Assembly (NCBI RefSeq): GCF_900446695.1
Contig: NZ_UAVP01000010.1
Coordinates: 62,001 to 126,000, forward strand
From: Capnocytophaga sputigena
GTDB lineage: Bacteria > Bacteroidota > Bacteroidia > Flavobacteriales > Flavobacteriaceae
Direction of reading: 5' to 3'
DNA length: 64,000 bases
In this document: positions 1 to 8,709 of the stretch, piece after piece
Position numbering within the stretch: position 1 is the first letter of the stretch
Layout of the letters: each line of letters begins with the position of its first letter
The notes under the pieces: model-generated
What the model was told of the DNA's origin: nothing
The model's database searches: none
What the model saw: the letters and a program-made list of their open reading frames with translations, nothing else
Program-made: the position numbers and the translations under genes

Positions 1-352
1 TACCCATTGCGTCGCAGCGCATTTCAAAATCGGTAATTACCCAATAGTATTCACCGCTTTTAGCTAAGTTTTTGATAACTCCAATAAAGTTGTTACCTAC
101 TTTAAGGTTATCCCAAAGGAGTTTAAAAACGAGTTTAGGCATATCAGGGTGACGAATGATGCTGTGAGGCTGTCCTATCATCTCCTCTGGTGAATAGCCA
201 CAAACATTGCAAAACACATCATTCACGTTAGTAATACGACCATAAACGTCGGTTTCACTAATCACTACTTGTGATTTGTTCCAACCTACTTCTTTGTCAA
301 TTGGAGTAGGACGCTCTACAGTGAGCTCAATGTCTCTGTAATCTCTAATCAT
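1..352 (-). CDS. PAS-domain signalling protein, N-terminal part (runs off left edge)
   Basis: 117 codons are visible from an ATG at 352-350; the rest lies outside the window. The visible protein is one PAS domain close to the Aer-type aerotaxis sensor: a segment reading ITNVNDVFCNVCGYSPEEM, then IIRHPDMPKLVF, then KSGEYYWV. Such domains bind FAD or a small ligand and usually sit at the N terminus of a chemoreceptor, kinase or cyclase; which output domain follows cannot be seen. A TACTTTTG box on the minus strand (387-394) lies 35 nt upstream of the start. It is the only sensory PAS protein in the window, and its neighbour DUF2339 is not obviously linked. Confidence 0.8.
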   Translation of the reverse strand, partial: MIRDYRDIELTVERPTPIDKEVGWNKSQVVISETDVYGRITNVNDVFCNVCGYSPEEMIGQPHSIIRHPDMPKLVFKLLWDNLKVGNNFIGVIKNLAKSGEYYWVITDFEMRCDAMG

Positions 353-386
353 TGCAAAATTTTATTTTATATTGGTTATTATTGCA

Positions 387-394
387 CAAAAGTA
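387..394 (-). promoter_or_regulatory. -7 box TACTTTTG for the PAS gene
   Basis: Minus-strand TACTTTTG matches the Bacteroidota housekeeping -7 consensus TAnnTTTG. A -33 TTTG at the usual 19-20 nt is not clear here. Confidence 0.45.
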
Positions 395-486
395 CAAAGT
401 TTCTTATATACAAAAAGTTTTTTATTTCTTAAACTTTTCATAAAATTTTGATATATTTAAAAGTGATTTCTTTACACTTTTGAATT

Positions 487-3018
487 TCAATTGGTTACAT
501 TATTATCTGTAGTCTCGTTGTTCTCTGATTTGTCTGTTTCTTCAATCTTATTTGTATACTTATTGTAAAAGAATGATGCTACAAGCACTAAGAAACCGAG
601 AATTACAAACACAATAGTTTTTCTCAAAGCATCTAAATGGGTGGTATCGTACAAGAATAATTTTAATATACTGAACCCGATGAGTACAATACCTGAAATA
701 CGCAGGTGTTTCTTCCGTTTGAAAATACCTAAAACTACCAAGAATAGTGCGTAAGAACCCCATAAAATAGTAAGTCCTAATTTGTAGTTAGAAGCTGAGC
801 GGTAAAGTTCTGTCCAATGCAAAAGCTCGCTGCTGGCAACCCATAAAATAATAAGGTGTAGAACAAATTCTAAACTTTTTTGCATTTCTTCTTTCAAATT
901 GAGAAAACGACTCAATAAATAGGATGTATAACAGAATATAGCAAAAACTACAATCCCTACATATCTCACATTCAAGAACCAAAGTGATAATTGTGGATTG
1001 TCGAGGTAACTTTCTCTCAATTCACTGAAAGTGTATAGCCCTAAGGTCATAAAAATAAATGCGAGCAAAATGCTGATGCCAAACTGTATTTCACCCAATA
1101 ATTTAGATTTGAACAATCTTATATTTAATAAGGTGTAAACAACAACAAAAAGCAAACTATAAACTATTTTCCATACGTTTTTAAAATTATCTAACGCTTC
1201 CCAAGCACTATAATTATCTGTAAGATTAGGTGTTTGCTGGAGAGCTCTTACATCGCACAAAATATCGATTTCTCTAAAGAATATAAAATAGAGAGACCCT
1301 ACACACAAAATATTTAGTATGATGGTAAGGAGCTTGTAGATTTCTTTGTTAGCAAGTTGAGTTAAATGGTGTGTATATGCCATAAAACCAAAGGCAGCAC
1401 TATATAACAATGCATTGATGAACATCGCATTGCCAAACGGAACGATATTATTAAACTCATTCAAATTTGTATAGTATAAACTGTAGTCTGCTTTTGTCCA
1501 ATCGATTAATAAACTGATGCTCGCCAATACCATTACAGCGTATGAAATTCGCTCGTATACCAGCAAGTTTTTGCGGCGACCAAACCAGAAGAGCAAAGCA
1601 GCTTCAGCACTCCAAAATACTGTAATCCAAGAGCCTTTGAATTGGATAGGTATCACTAAAGTAGCATAGGATAGCGCCAATACTAATATCAAGTATTTTA
1701 GAGCTTGTGAAGGGAATTTTTTAACATGGAAATAATAGGCTACCCCAAAGTGCAATAAGGCATTTACCAAAGTGAATGCCGCTATAGCAGTGCGATTACC
1801 TATAGAATAGTCGTGAATATACCACACTCCCATACTAAAGAAAAGCAAACTATTAAATAGGAATAGTATTACATCTAAACCTTTTAACTCTTTTTCTTGA
1901 TGTATTTTCTGGAAGATAAAAGCTATATAAAAAGTGAGAAAAGTAACTAAATTGAAAGTGAAATAAGGTGCAAAATCATCGTACTCGTAATTGTTAGCCC
2001 ACAATGAAAGCAACATTAACCAAGCGAAAACAAAAGCTGATAAATAAAGAGAACGCCATTGTTTGTAGAACGAAATGATGAGTACCCCAATGTTGATAAT
2101 AGCTGTATAAGCAAACAAAATAGATACGCGTCCTGAGTTATCGCTCAGTAAGAATGGAACGGCATAACTACCTACTAAGCCTATCAGTGCAATCACTACT
2201 TTGTTGTAGTTTAGCGATGCGGCTACCGTAAAGGCGGTAAAGAGGAACATCAGTATAAAGGTAAGCGACTGCGGGAAGAAATTAAATACCGAATAACCTA
2301 TAAAAGTAACGAAGTAGAAAATCGTCATCGCTCCACTCACAAGCACTGCGCTGAAGCTCTCGTATTTCTTTTTGAGCATTGCTCCTGCCACAAAAAGTCC
2401 TGCTCCCACTAAGTAGCCCAATACCAATCGCATTGCAGGGCTGATTAAGTTGTGTTCTATAGAGTATTTTACTCCTATAAACACCCCAATAATGATAATG
2501 CCTATCCCTATTTTGCTGAATAAGTTTTCACCAATAAAACGTTCCCAGTTAATAGATTTTTTAGGTTTAAACCAATTGTCTACTTGTTTTTCAAAATCAG
2601 GTTTTCTGCTATGGTAAGGTTGGTTTGCTTCTATGGGTTGAGGTGCAATAGTAGTTTCTTCGGCTGTTACTTCTTCTACTATTTGAGGATTAATAATAGG
2701 GTCTTCAGCAACTCTTTCTACAGTTTCTTCAGCAGTTTTTTCTATAACTTCTTCCATTGCAGCAGGAGCAAGTTTTTCTTCCACTACTGTAGGATCAAGT
2801 TTTTCTTCTTCTACCACTGTGGGTACAATAGGCTGTTCTGCAATTGTCTCTATAACTGGAGGCGCAATAGTTGCTCTCTCAGTACTTTCCTGCATTGTAG
2901 CTTTCAGCTCCCAAAGGTAGTTTTTAATACCTTTCATCTCTTTGATGAAATCATATTGTTTATCTACAGCCCCATCAACTTTGTTCATTAGGGCTTCTAA
3001 TTCTTTATTAGTGATCAT
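487..3018 (-). CDS. DUF2339 polytopic membrane protein
   Basis: 843 residues from the ATG at 3018. A longer frame would begin at a GTG at 3048, but that GTG lies inside the promoter -7 box (3048-3055), so the ATG is preferred. Residues about 1-50 look like a short coiled coil. About 50-140 form a Glu/Pro/Val-rich linker with repeats such as VVEEEKL and APAAMEEV. From about residue 165 onward there are some twenty hydrophobic segments, opening with the DUF2339 hallmark around NWERFIGENLFSKIGIGI. The family is widespread and of unknown function. It lies back to back with sdaA and has its own promoter. It looks intact. Confidence 0.85.
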   Translation of the reverse strand: MITNKELEALMNKVDGAVDKQYDFIKEMKGIKNYLWELKATMQESTERATIAPPVIETIAEQPIVPTVVEEEKLDPTVVEEKLAPAAMEEVIEKTAEETVERVAEDPIINPQIVEEVTAEETTIAPQPIEANQPYHSRKPDFEKQVDNWFKPKKSINWERFIGENLFSKIGIGIIIIGVFIGVKYSIEHNLISPAMRLVLGYLVGAGLFVAGAMLKKKYESFSAVLVSGAMTIFYFVTFIGYSVFNFFPQSLTFILMFLFTAFTVAASLNYNKVVIALIGLVGSYAVPFLLSDNSGRVSILFAYTAIINIGVLIISFYKQWRSLYLSAFVFAWLMLLSLWANNYEYDDFAPYFTFNLVTFLTFYIAFIFQKIHQEKELKGLDVILFLFNSLLFFSMGVWYIHDYSIGNRTAIAAFTLVNALLHFGVAYYFHVKKFPSQALKYLILVLALSYATLVIPIQFKGSWITVFWSAEAALLFWFGRRKNLLVYERISYAVMVLASISLLIDWTKADYSLYYTNLNEFNNIVPFGNAMFINALLYSAAFGFMAYTHHLTQLANKEIYKLLTIILNILCVGSLYFIFFREIDILCDVRALQQTPNLTDNYSAWEALDNFKNVWKIVYSLLFVVVYTLLNIRLFKSKLLGEIQFGISILLAFIFMTLGLYTFSELRESYLDNPQLSLWFLNVRYVGIVVFAIFCYTSYLLSRFLNLKEEMQKSLEFVLHLIILWVASSELLHWTELYRSASNYKLGLTILWGSYALFLVVLGIFKRKKHLRISGIVLIGFSILKLFLYDTTHLDALRKTIVFVILGFLVLVASFFYNKYTNKIEETDKSENNETTDNNVTN

Positions 3019-3047
3019 ATTCTTTTGAAAAACTTCGTTTGAAAGCA

Positions 3048-3078
3048 CAAAGATATAAAACTGTTAATAATTAACAAA
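3048..3078 (-). promoter_or_regulatory. promoter for DUF2339 gene
   Basis: Minus strand TATCTTTG at 3055-3048 and TTTG at 3078-3075 with a 19-nt spacer: an almost ideal Bacteroidota sigma-A promoter. It rules out the upstream GTG start. Confidence 0.6.
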
Positions 3079-3139
3079 CAAAAGATAAATAAAAAAATAG
3101 TCTTACCTCTTGTTACTTACTGTTTTCACAAATAAAATT

Positions 3140-3171
3140 TTTGCTAATTTGCTAATTGTTTCCTACTTTTG
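3140..3171 (+). promoter_or_regulatory. promoter for sdaA
   Basis: TTTG at 3140-3143 and TACTTTTG at 3164-3171, 20-nt spacer. The -33 TTTG is the first unit of an 8-nt periodic array (TTTGCTAA units, about 3139-3158). Confidence 0.65.
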
Positions 3172-3199
3172 CGGTCTTAAAACTCTTATAGTAAATTAA

Positions 3200-4618
3200 A
3201 TGGAACGAATAAGTGTATTCGATATGCTTAAAATAGGGGTAGGACCTTCCAGCTCTCACACTTTAGGTCCTTGGCGTGCTGCCGAGGCTTTCCTCAAAGA
3301 ATTGAGAGAGAAGCGCCTATTGTCCAAAACAACGAAAGTACACGTAGATTTGTATGGTTCTCTTTCCCTCACTGGCAAAGGACACGCTACTGATTTAGCA
3401 GTAATGCTTGGTCTCAGTGGTGCCGACCCTGAGTATGTGCCTATTGAGAGCTTAGACGTAATCATTACAGCTATTACTAACAATCAAAAACTCTGTTTGG
3501 GTAACGAACAGATTATCAACTTCAACCCTAAAGAAAATATCGTTTTTAACAGGAATTTCTTGCCTTTTCACGCTAATGGGCTTACTTTTACTGCTGAAGG
3601 TGAAGACTTTAGCTATGCTTCTACTTTCTACTCAGTAGGGGGTGGTTTTATAGTAAAAGAAGGGGAACAAAAAATAACTAAAGATGATAACCGACGCAAT
3701 TTTCCTTTTCCTATTGATAAAGCTGAAGAATTGATAAACTATTGTCGGCAAGAGGGTAAGAAAATATCTGAAATAGTTTATGAAAACGAAAAATCCTTGC
3801 GCTCCGAGGAGCAAATTCACAGCGAGTTGATGCGTATATGGCATACAATGCTGGAATGCACTTATATAGGTTGCCATACCGAGGGAGTACTTCCTGGCGG
3901 CTTGCACGTGCGCCGTCGCGCTTATGATATCCATAAGAACCTCATTGGGGTAGTTACCTATAATAGTCCTGAAAATTGGCTGAACTCTATCAAGAAAACG
4001 AATATTAAGTTCCGAGAAATTCTCAAATGGGTGAGTTGTTTTTCACTGGCAGTCAATGAAGTGAATGCTTCGTTAGGGCGTGTGGTTACCGCACCTACTA
4101 ACGGAAGTGCAGGAGTAATTCCAGCGGTGTTGCTCTACTACGTAACTATTGAAAACCAACAGGCTACTGAGGAGCACATTCAGCAATTTCTCTTGGTGGC
4201 AGGCGAGATAGGCAGTCTCTTCAAAAAAGGGGCAACCATCTCGGCGGCTATGGGTGGTTGTCAAGCGGAAATAGGGGTGTCATCAGCAATGGCGGCAGGC
4301 GCACTCTGTGAACTCTTAGGCGGTTCTCCTGAGCAGGTGCTCATCGCTGCCGAAATAGCAATGGAACACCACTTGGGGCTTACTTGCGACCCTATTGGCG
4401 GATTGGTGCAAATCCCTTGTATTGAGCGCAATGCAATGGGGGCAATCAAAGCAATTAACGCTGCCGAATTGGCTATCGAAACCGACCCTAAGAATGCCAA
4501 AGTTCCTTTGGATAAGGTGATAAATACAATGTGGCAAACTGCCAAAGATATGAATTCTAAATATAAAGAAACCTCCGAAGGTGGTTTAGCCGTCGCCGTA
4601 AATATGGCAGACTGCTAA
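3200..4618 (+). CDS. sdaA: L-serine ammonia-lyase (iron-sulfur type)
   Basis: 472 residues, the single-chain form in which the beta and alpha domains are fused. It deaminates L-serine to pyruvate and ammonia in the cytoplasm using a [4Fe-4S] cluster. The opening [17 protein letters not shown] is the family signature. Three cysteines fit the cluster ligands: Cys354 (GGCQAE), Cys396 (TCDPIGG) and Cys407 (PCIERN), with the 42/11 spacing expected of this family. It is preceded by a good promoter and followed after 55 nt, filled by a 7-nt repeat array, by folP, which may be read through. The enzyme suits an asaccharolytic or mixed amino-acid diet. Confidence 0.95.
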   Translation: MERISVFDMLKIGVGPSSSHTLGPWRAAEAFLKELREKRLLSKTTKVHVDLYGSLSLTGKGHATDLAVMLGLSGADPEYVPIESLDVIITAITNNQKLCLGNEQIINFNPKENIVFNRNFLPFHANGLTFTAEGEDFSYASTFYSVGGGFIVKEGEQKITKDDNRRNFPFPIDKAEELINYCRQEGKKISEIVYENEKSLRSEEQIHSELMRIWHTMLECTYIGCHTEGVLPGGLHVRRRAYDIHKNLIGVVTYNSPENWLNSIKKTNIKFREILKWVSCFSLAVNEVNASLGRVVTAPTNGSAGVIPAVLLYYVTIENQQATEEHIQQFLLVAGEIGSLFKKGATISAAMGGCQAEIGVSSAMAAGALCELLGGSPEQVLIAAEIAMEHHLGLTCDPIGGLVQIPCIERNAMGAIKAINAAELAIETDPKNAKVPLDKVINTMWQTAKDMNSKYKETSEGGLAVAVNMADC

Positions 4619-4620
4619 CC

Positions 4621-4669
4621 CCCTGAACCCTGAAACCTAACACCTGACACCTGACACCTGACACCTAAT
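4621..4669 (+). repeat. 7-nt periodic array (ACACCTG-type)
   Basis: Seven units of exactly 7 nt, drifting from CCCTGAA to ACCTGAC to ACCTAAT, fill nearly the whole gap between the sdaA stop and the folP start. Confidence 0.8.
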
Positions 4670-4673
4670 ATTT

Positions 4674-5492
4674 ATGACCATCAATTGTAAAGGAGAATTA
4701 CTCTCTATGGATACCCCAAAAGTGATGGGAATCCTCAATCATACCCCCGACTCTTTTTACGAAGGGAGTCGTGTAACCGAAAAAACGCTCTTACAACGCG
4801 CAGAAACAATGCTTGCTCACGGCGCAGATTTTATTGATGTAGGGGGCTATAGTACCCGCCCCAATGCACCTGAAGTCTCACAAACTGAAGAACTTAATAG
4901 GGTAGTACCTGTAGTACGCTCTTTGGTACAACATTTCCCCGAGATACGTATCTCGGTAGATACTTTCCGCAGTGAGGTAGCACGCCAATCGCTCTTAGAA
5001 GGAGCTTGTATAATCAACGATATTTCTGCGGGACTTTTAGACGATCAGATGCTCACCGTAGTAGCACAATTTCAGGTGCCTTATATTGCGATGCATCTTG
5101 TAGGTACCCCCCAAACAATGCAACAACATACTGATTATAAGGATATCATCAGCGATATGCGTTACTATTTCTCCGAGCGCAAAGCTAAAGCCTTAGAAGC
5201 AGGAATTAATGATTTTATAGTAGATGTAGGCTTTGGATTCTCTAAAACCTTAGACCAGAATTACGAAGTATTGAAGCACTTAGAACTATTTCAGTGTTTT
5301 GGTTGTCCGCTATTGGTAGGTTTTTCCCGCAAGTCGATGTTGTACAAATTGTTAGAAACAGACCCCGCTAATGCACTGAATGCTACTACCGTAGTCAATA
5401 CCATTGCCCTAATGAAAGGGGCACACATCTTGCGGGTACACGATGTAAAAGAAGCTAAAGAATGTGTAACACTCTTTGAAAAAATACAATGA
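4674..5492 (+). CDS. folP: dihydropteroate synthase
   Basis: 272 residues, the usual length. It condenses pterin pyrophosphate with p-aminobenzoate in folate synthesis and is the sulfonamide target. Visible motifs: MGILNHTPDSFYEGS (pterin/diphosphate loop), DVGGYSTRP, SVDTFRSEVA, FGFSKTLDQN, LLVGFSRKSML and the terminal LRVHDVKE. In the first motif His replaces the usual Val of NVTPDSF. The gene shares the 4-nt ATGA overlap with cdaA, so the two are translationally coupled, an arrangement common in Bacteroidota. The ATG follows directly on the 7-nt repeat array. Confidence 0.95.
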   Translation: MTINCKGELLSMDTPKVMGILNHTPDSFYEGSRVTEKTLLQRAETMLAHGADFIDVGGYSTRPNAPEVSQTEELNRVVPVVRSLVQHFPEIRISVDTFRSEVARQSLLEGACIINDISAGLLDDQMLTVVAQFQVPYIAMHLVGTPQTMQQHTDYKDIISDMRYYFSERKAKALEAGINDFIVDVGFGFSKTLDQNYEVLKHLELFQCFGCPLLVGFSRKSMLYKLLETDPANALNATTVVNTIALMKGAHILRVHDVKEAKECVTLFEKIQ

Positions 5493-6265
5493 AACTATTC
5501 GATATTTTAGACTTTACCGTTGTCGATGCGATTGATATACTGCTATTTGCATCCCTTTTGTACTACCTCTACCGATTGATTCGGGGTACGGTAGCTATCA
5601 ATATTTTTATGGGGATTGTGATTATCTACCTGATATGGAAAATTACAGAAGCCCTGCAAATGCAGTTACTCAGCAGTATATTAGGTCAGTTTATTGGGGT
5701 AGGAGTCTTTGCATTAATAGTTGTGTTTCAGCAGGAAATACGTCGCTTTTTGCTCACATTGGGTTCTACTAATATCACAGCGCGCAACAAGTTACAACGC
5801 GTATTTCATTTTTTTAAAGAAAAGGAAATTGTACTCAATATCGAAAGTTTGGTAAATGTATGTTTGAAATTAGGAACTACCAATACAGGAGCGCTTATTG
5901 TTTTGGAACACAATATGCCCCTTGATTTTGTAACTGAAACGGGTGACAAGGTGAATATAGAATTTTCCGAGCCTATTATTGAAAGTATCTTTTATAAAAA
6001 CAGCCCGCTACACGATGGAGCTATTGTGATAAAGGGCGATCATATTGTAGCTACAAGGGTGATATTGCCTGTGGCAAGTGAAATCAATTTGCCTAAACGC
6101 TACGGTTTGCGCCACCGAGCTGCTATTTCCATTACCGAAAAAACCGATGCTACTGCATTAGTAGTCTCTGAAGAAACAGGGTATATCTCTTACTTCAAGA
6201 ATGGAGCTTTTGTAAAATTCAAAGACCCCGATGAACTCATCAAAACTATACAAGCTGATTTTTAA
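5489..6265 (+). CDS. cdaA: diadenylate cyclase CdaA (c-di-AMP synthase)
   Basis: 258 residues. Three membrane helices occupy about residues 10-75, followed by a cytoplasmic DisA_N domain with the catalytic LHDGAIVIK (DGA motif) and GLRHRAAISITE (RHR motif). It makes c-di-AMP from two ATP and typically controls potassium and osmotic balance. The partner regulator CdaR of Firmicutes is absent nearby, as is usual in Bacteroidota. The start overlaps folP by 4 nt. An inverted repeat at 6286-6315 closes the operon. Confidence 0.93.
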   Translation: MKLFDILDFTVVDAIDILLFASLLYYLYRLIRGTVAINIFMGIVIIYLIWKITEALQMQLLSSILGQFIGVGVFALIVVFQQEIRRFLLTLGSTNITARNKLQRVFHFFKEKEIVLNIESLVNVCLKLGTTNTGALIVLEHNMPLDFVTETGDKVNIEFSEPIIESIFYKNSPLHDGAIVIKGDHIVATRVILPVASEINLPKRYGLRHRAAISITEKTDATALVVSEETGYISYFKNGAFVKFKDPDELIKTIQADF

Positions 6266-6285
6266 AATTGCTTTTGTATCACACA

Positions 6286-6315
6286 CATTGTCAAAGTCCT
6301 TGGACTTTGACAATG
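6286..6315. repeat. perfect 14-bp inverted repeat, possible terminator
   Basis: Arms CATTGTCAAAGTCC and its complement are separated by 2 nt. There is no T-run, so termination is uncertain. The core TCAAAG/CTTTGA resembles the TTTGCCAAAG hairpin family seen elsewhere in the window. Confidence 0.6.
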
Positions 6316-6341
6316 TCTAAAACTCCTAATGATAGTATGAT

Positions 6342-6821
6342 ATGAAGTCTTTATTTTTAATACTTTTTTTTAGCTTATACAACCTCTGTTTTAGCCAACT
6401 TTCCACAGCAATGCAATGGGAAAAACTTTATAGGGGATCTATCGACAGTGTGATAGTAGTGAGTAGCAGTGGCTATACTAAAGAAACCTCGCCTAATATA
6501 GAAGGATTTCCTGAAGAACAAATTGTTGAGACAATTAAAAAAATCCACTATAACAAAGGAGTTAAATTGTTAAACGCTTTACAACAAAAGAAATCGTTTA
6601 ACGAAGCCTATCCTTTGGTTAATGATGTATGTGATACTTTCTATTTTTATAGAAATGGACAGCAAAAAATGACCCTCATTTTTATATTCTCTACTAAAGC
6701 AGTTACTATTTACAGAGGCGATGACCTTATTTTTGCAGGTTCAGCCACACCTTTCCTACAAAAGAAAATAGGAAAAACTCTTGGCTATAATTTCAGGAAG
6801 ATAGAGAGACTAAATAGGTAA
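6342..6821 (+). CDS. small secreted protein of unknown function
   Basis: 159 residues with a Sec signal peptide (MKSLFLILFFSLYNLCFS, cleavage probably before QLST). The mature part has no motif I recognise; it contains alternating beta-like stretches such as VIVVSSSGYT and MTLIFIFSTKAVTIYRGDD. It follows cdaA after a hairpin and converges with the FAH-family gene, so it is probably a single transcription unit. Periplasmic or cell-surface location is inferred from the signal only. Confidence 0.65.
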   Translation: MKSLFLILFFSLYNLCFSQLSTAMQWEKLYRGSIDSVIVVSSSGYTKETSPNIEGFPEEQIVETIKKIHYNKGVKLLNALQQKKSFNEAYPLVNDVCDTFYFYRNGQQKMTLIFIFSTKAVTIYRGDDLIFAGSATPFLQKKIGKTLGYNFRKIERLNR

Positions 6822-6847
6822 AATTACACTCGGGGGCTAACTCCCAA

Positions 6848-6883
6848 ATTTGCTAATTTCCAAATTATCTAATTTTCAAGCTA
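6848..6883. repeat. 8-nt periodic array between convergent genes
   Basis: Degenerate 8-nt units (AAATTTGC, TAATTTCC, AAATTATC, TAATTTTC) lie between the secreted-protein stop and the FAH gene stop and run into the FAH 3' end. Confidence 0.5.
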
Positions 6884-7476
6884 AAACTCTTCTCTTCTCC
6901 TAAAAATCCCTCTAATAAATCACCTGCTACTGCTTTCCTTGCACCTTTGGGCGCTCCTGTAAAGATAAGGTCGCCTTTGCGAAGGGTAAAGTACTGTGAT
7001 ACTTCAGCAATGATAGTATCAAATCCTCTGAGCATTTGTGTTGTCTTTCCCTCTTGTATAGTAGAGCCGTTTTTATCTAAGTGAAACTCAATAGGGGAGG
7101 AGTTGCTAAACATTTCTTTAGATACAAATTTTCCTACGATAGCCGAGCTGTCAAAAGCCTTTGCTTGCTCCCAAGACAGCCCTTTTTGGCTCAATTCAGC
7201 TTGTAGATCGCAAGCTGTAAAATCAATGCCCACAGCAATCTCGTCGTAATATTTATGCGCAAACTTCTCCGAAATACATTTCCCATTTTGGTTGATTTTC
7301 AGCACTAATTCTATTTCGTAATACAAATCTTGTGTAAAATCAGGAATGTAATAAGGAATTTCGAGGTTGTGGATAGCTGTGTCTGGTTTCATAAACACTA
7401 CTATAGGTTGAAGTGGTGTTTGATTGTTTTCTTCGATAGTCTCGCGGTAATTTCTACCTATACAAATGATTTTCAT
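6865..7476 (-). CDS. fumarylacetoacetate hydrolase family protein
   Basis: 203 residues, the short FAH/FAHD1-like form that acts on acylpyruvates or oxaloacetate or isomerises related diketo acids. Visible family signatures: MKIICIGRNY at the start, YEIELVLKI (metal-binding Glu pair), GIDFTACDLQ, KGLSWEQAKAFD and the terminal GDLIFTGAPKG. The substrate cannot be assigned from sequence. A TACTTTTG box on the minus strand at 7512-7519 sits 36 nt upstream. It diverges from purC. Confidence 0.85.
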   Translation of the reverse strand: MKIICIGRNYRETIEENNQTPLQPIVVFMKPDTAIHNLEIPYYIPDFTQDLYYEIELVLKINQNGKCISEKFAHKYYDEIAVGIDFTACDLQAELSQKGLSWEQAKAFDSSAIVGKFVSKEMFSNSSPIEFHLDKNGSTIQEGKTTQMLRGFDTIIAEVSQYFTLRKGDLIFTGAPKGARKAVAGDLLEGFLGEEKSFSLKIR

Positions 7477-7528
7477 AGTCTTTACTTTTTTAACGTATAA
7501 AAATGATATTGCAAAAGTAGTATTTTTT

Positions 7529-7560
7529 CATAATTCGTAACTCGTAATTCGTAATTATTT
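7529..7560 (+). repeat. 7-nt periodic array (TTCGTAA units) upstream of purC
   Basis: Units TCATAAT, TCGTAAC, TCGTAAT, TCGTAAT run straight into the purC -7 box. A near-identical module occurs upstream of cysN (10745-10772). Confidence 0.7.
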
Positions 7561-7562
7561 TA

Positions 7563-7570
7563 TACCTTTG
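7563..7570 (+). promoter_or_regulatory. -7 box TACCTTTG for purC
   Basis: TACCTTTG fits TAnnTTTG and is 37 nt before the ATG. The -33 position falls in the TTCGTAA repeat array and lacks TTTG. Confidence 0.5.
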
Positions 7571-7606
7571 CCCCGAAAAAAAAGATTTTAAAAACTTTTT
7601 ACGAAG

Positions 7607-8560
7607 ATGAATACCATAACAAAAACAAACTTTAAATTCCCTAAACAAAAGTCTGTTTACAGAGGGAAAGTACGTGATGTGTATCAACTAAAAGATGATA
7701 CCCTCATTATGATTGCCACCGATCGTATTTCAGCTTTCGATGCTATTCTTCCCAAAGGCATCCCTTATAAAGGTCAGATATTAAACCAAATAGCTGTAAG
7801 TTTTTTGCAACAAACTGAAGATATTGTGCCTAACTGGCTCATTGCCTCTCCCGACCCCAACGTCTCTATAGGGCAAGTGTGCGAACCTCTAAAAGTAGAA
7901 ATGGTGATTCGCGGTTATCTTGCAGGGCACTCAGCTCGCCTCTATAAAAACGGAGTGCGCAAACTCTCAGGAGTGCCTTTACCAGAAGGATTGCGCGAGT
8001 TTGATATGTTCCCTCAACACCCCATCATCACCCCTGCTACTAAAGCAGAACAAGGCTTGCACGACGAGGATATCTCACGTGAAGAAATCATTCGTCGCGG
8101 AATTGTAAATGAAGACGACTATCGTTTGATGGAAAAATATACCTATGCTCTCTTCGCACGAGGTACCGAAATCGCTTCTAAACACGGTTTGATTTTGGTA
8201 GATACCAAATATGAGTTCGGTAAAACCCGCGATGGTGAAATCGTACTCATCGACGAAATTCACACCCCCGATTCTTCCCGTTATTTCTACAAAGAAGGCT
8301 ATGAAGAACGCCAAGAAAATGGTGAACCTCAAATCCAACTCTCCAAAGAATTTGTGCGTCAGTGGCTCATCTCACAAGGCTTCCAAGGCGAAAAAGGACA
8401 AAAAATGCCTGAGATGAGCGATGAATATGTACAATCTGTTTCCGATCGTTATATCGAGCTCTACGAAAATATTATGGGTGAAAAATTTCTCCCTGCCGAT
8501 ACCTCCGACATTGAAAACCGTATCCACGACAACGTATTGCGATTTTTACAAAATCAATAA
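7607..8560 (+). CDS. purC: SAICAR synthetase
   Basis: 317 residues, the longer PurC form (about 300 aa) common in Bacteroidota and yeast. It ligates aspartate to CAIR in step 7 of purine synthesis with ATP. Motifs: YRGKVRDVY (ATP-binding start), [33 protein letters not shown]-like segment, LVDTKYEFG and [11 protein letters not shown]. It has a single-gene promoter inside a repeat module, and a TTTGCCAAAG-type hairpin follows the stop. Confidence 0.95.
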   Translation: MNTITKTNFKFPKQKSVYRGKVRDVYQLKDDTLIMIATDRISAFDAILPKGIPYKGQILNQIAVSFLQQTEDIVPNWLIASPDPNVSIGQVCEPLKVEMVIRGYLAGHSARLYKNGVRKLSGVPLPEGLREFDMFPQHPIITPATKAEQGLHDEDISREEIIRRGIVNEDDYRLMEKYTYALFARGTEIASKHGLILVDTKYEFGKTRDGEIVLIDEIHTPDSSRYFYKEGYEERQENGEPQIQLSKEFVRQWLISQGFQGEKGQKMPEMSDEYVQSVSDRYIELYENIMGEKFLPADTSDIENRIHDNVLRFLQNQ

Positions 8561-8594
8561 TCAAAAAATCTATAAAAATAGTATTCTTGCTTCT

Positions 8595-8645
8595 ACTTTG
8601 CCAAAGTTTCTAATTGCCCATTGTGGATTGCACCTTTGGCAAAGT
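8595..8645. repeat. TTTGCCAAAG-family inverted repeat
   Basis: Arms ACTTTGCCAAAG (8595-8606) and CTTTGGCAAAGT (8634-8645) enclose 27 nt. Family members also at 12063-12115 and 23207-23239. No T-run follows, so it is not a standard terminator. Confidence 0.7.
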
Positions 8646-8683
8646 TCGTCTCAAATTGTATCAAAAACACTGGGACTTTTGTT

Positions 8684-8709
8684 AATTATTAATTGTCAAT
8701 TGTCAATTG
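8684..8709 (+). repeat. 7-nt periodic array (CAATTGT units) containing the folK start codon
   Basis: Units TTAATTA, TTAATTG, TCAATTG, TCAATTG; the last TTG is the apparent folK initiation codon. Confidence 0.7.

Noticed and set aside
2584-2991. Plus-strand frame rich in Phe, Ser and Cys
   Set aside because: It is the antisense of the Glu/Pro/Val linker of the DUF2339 protein; its composition is an artefact of that repeat.
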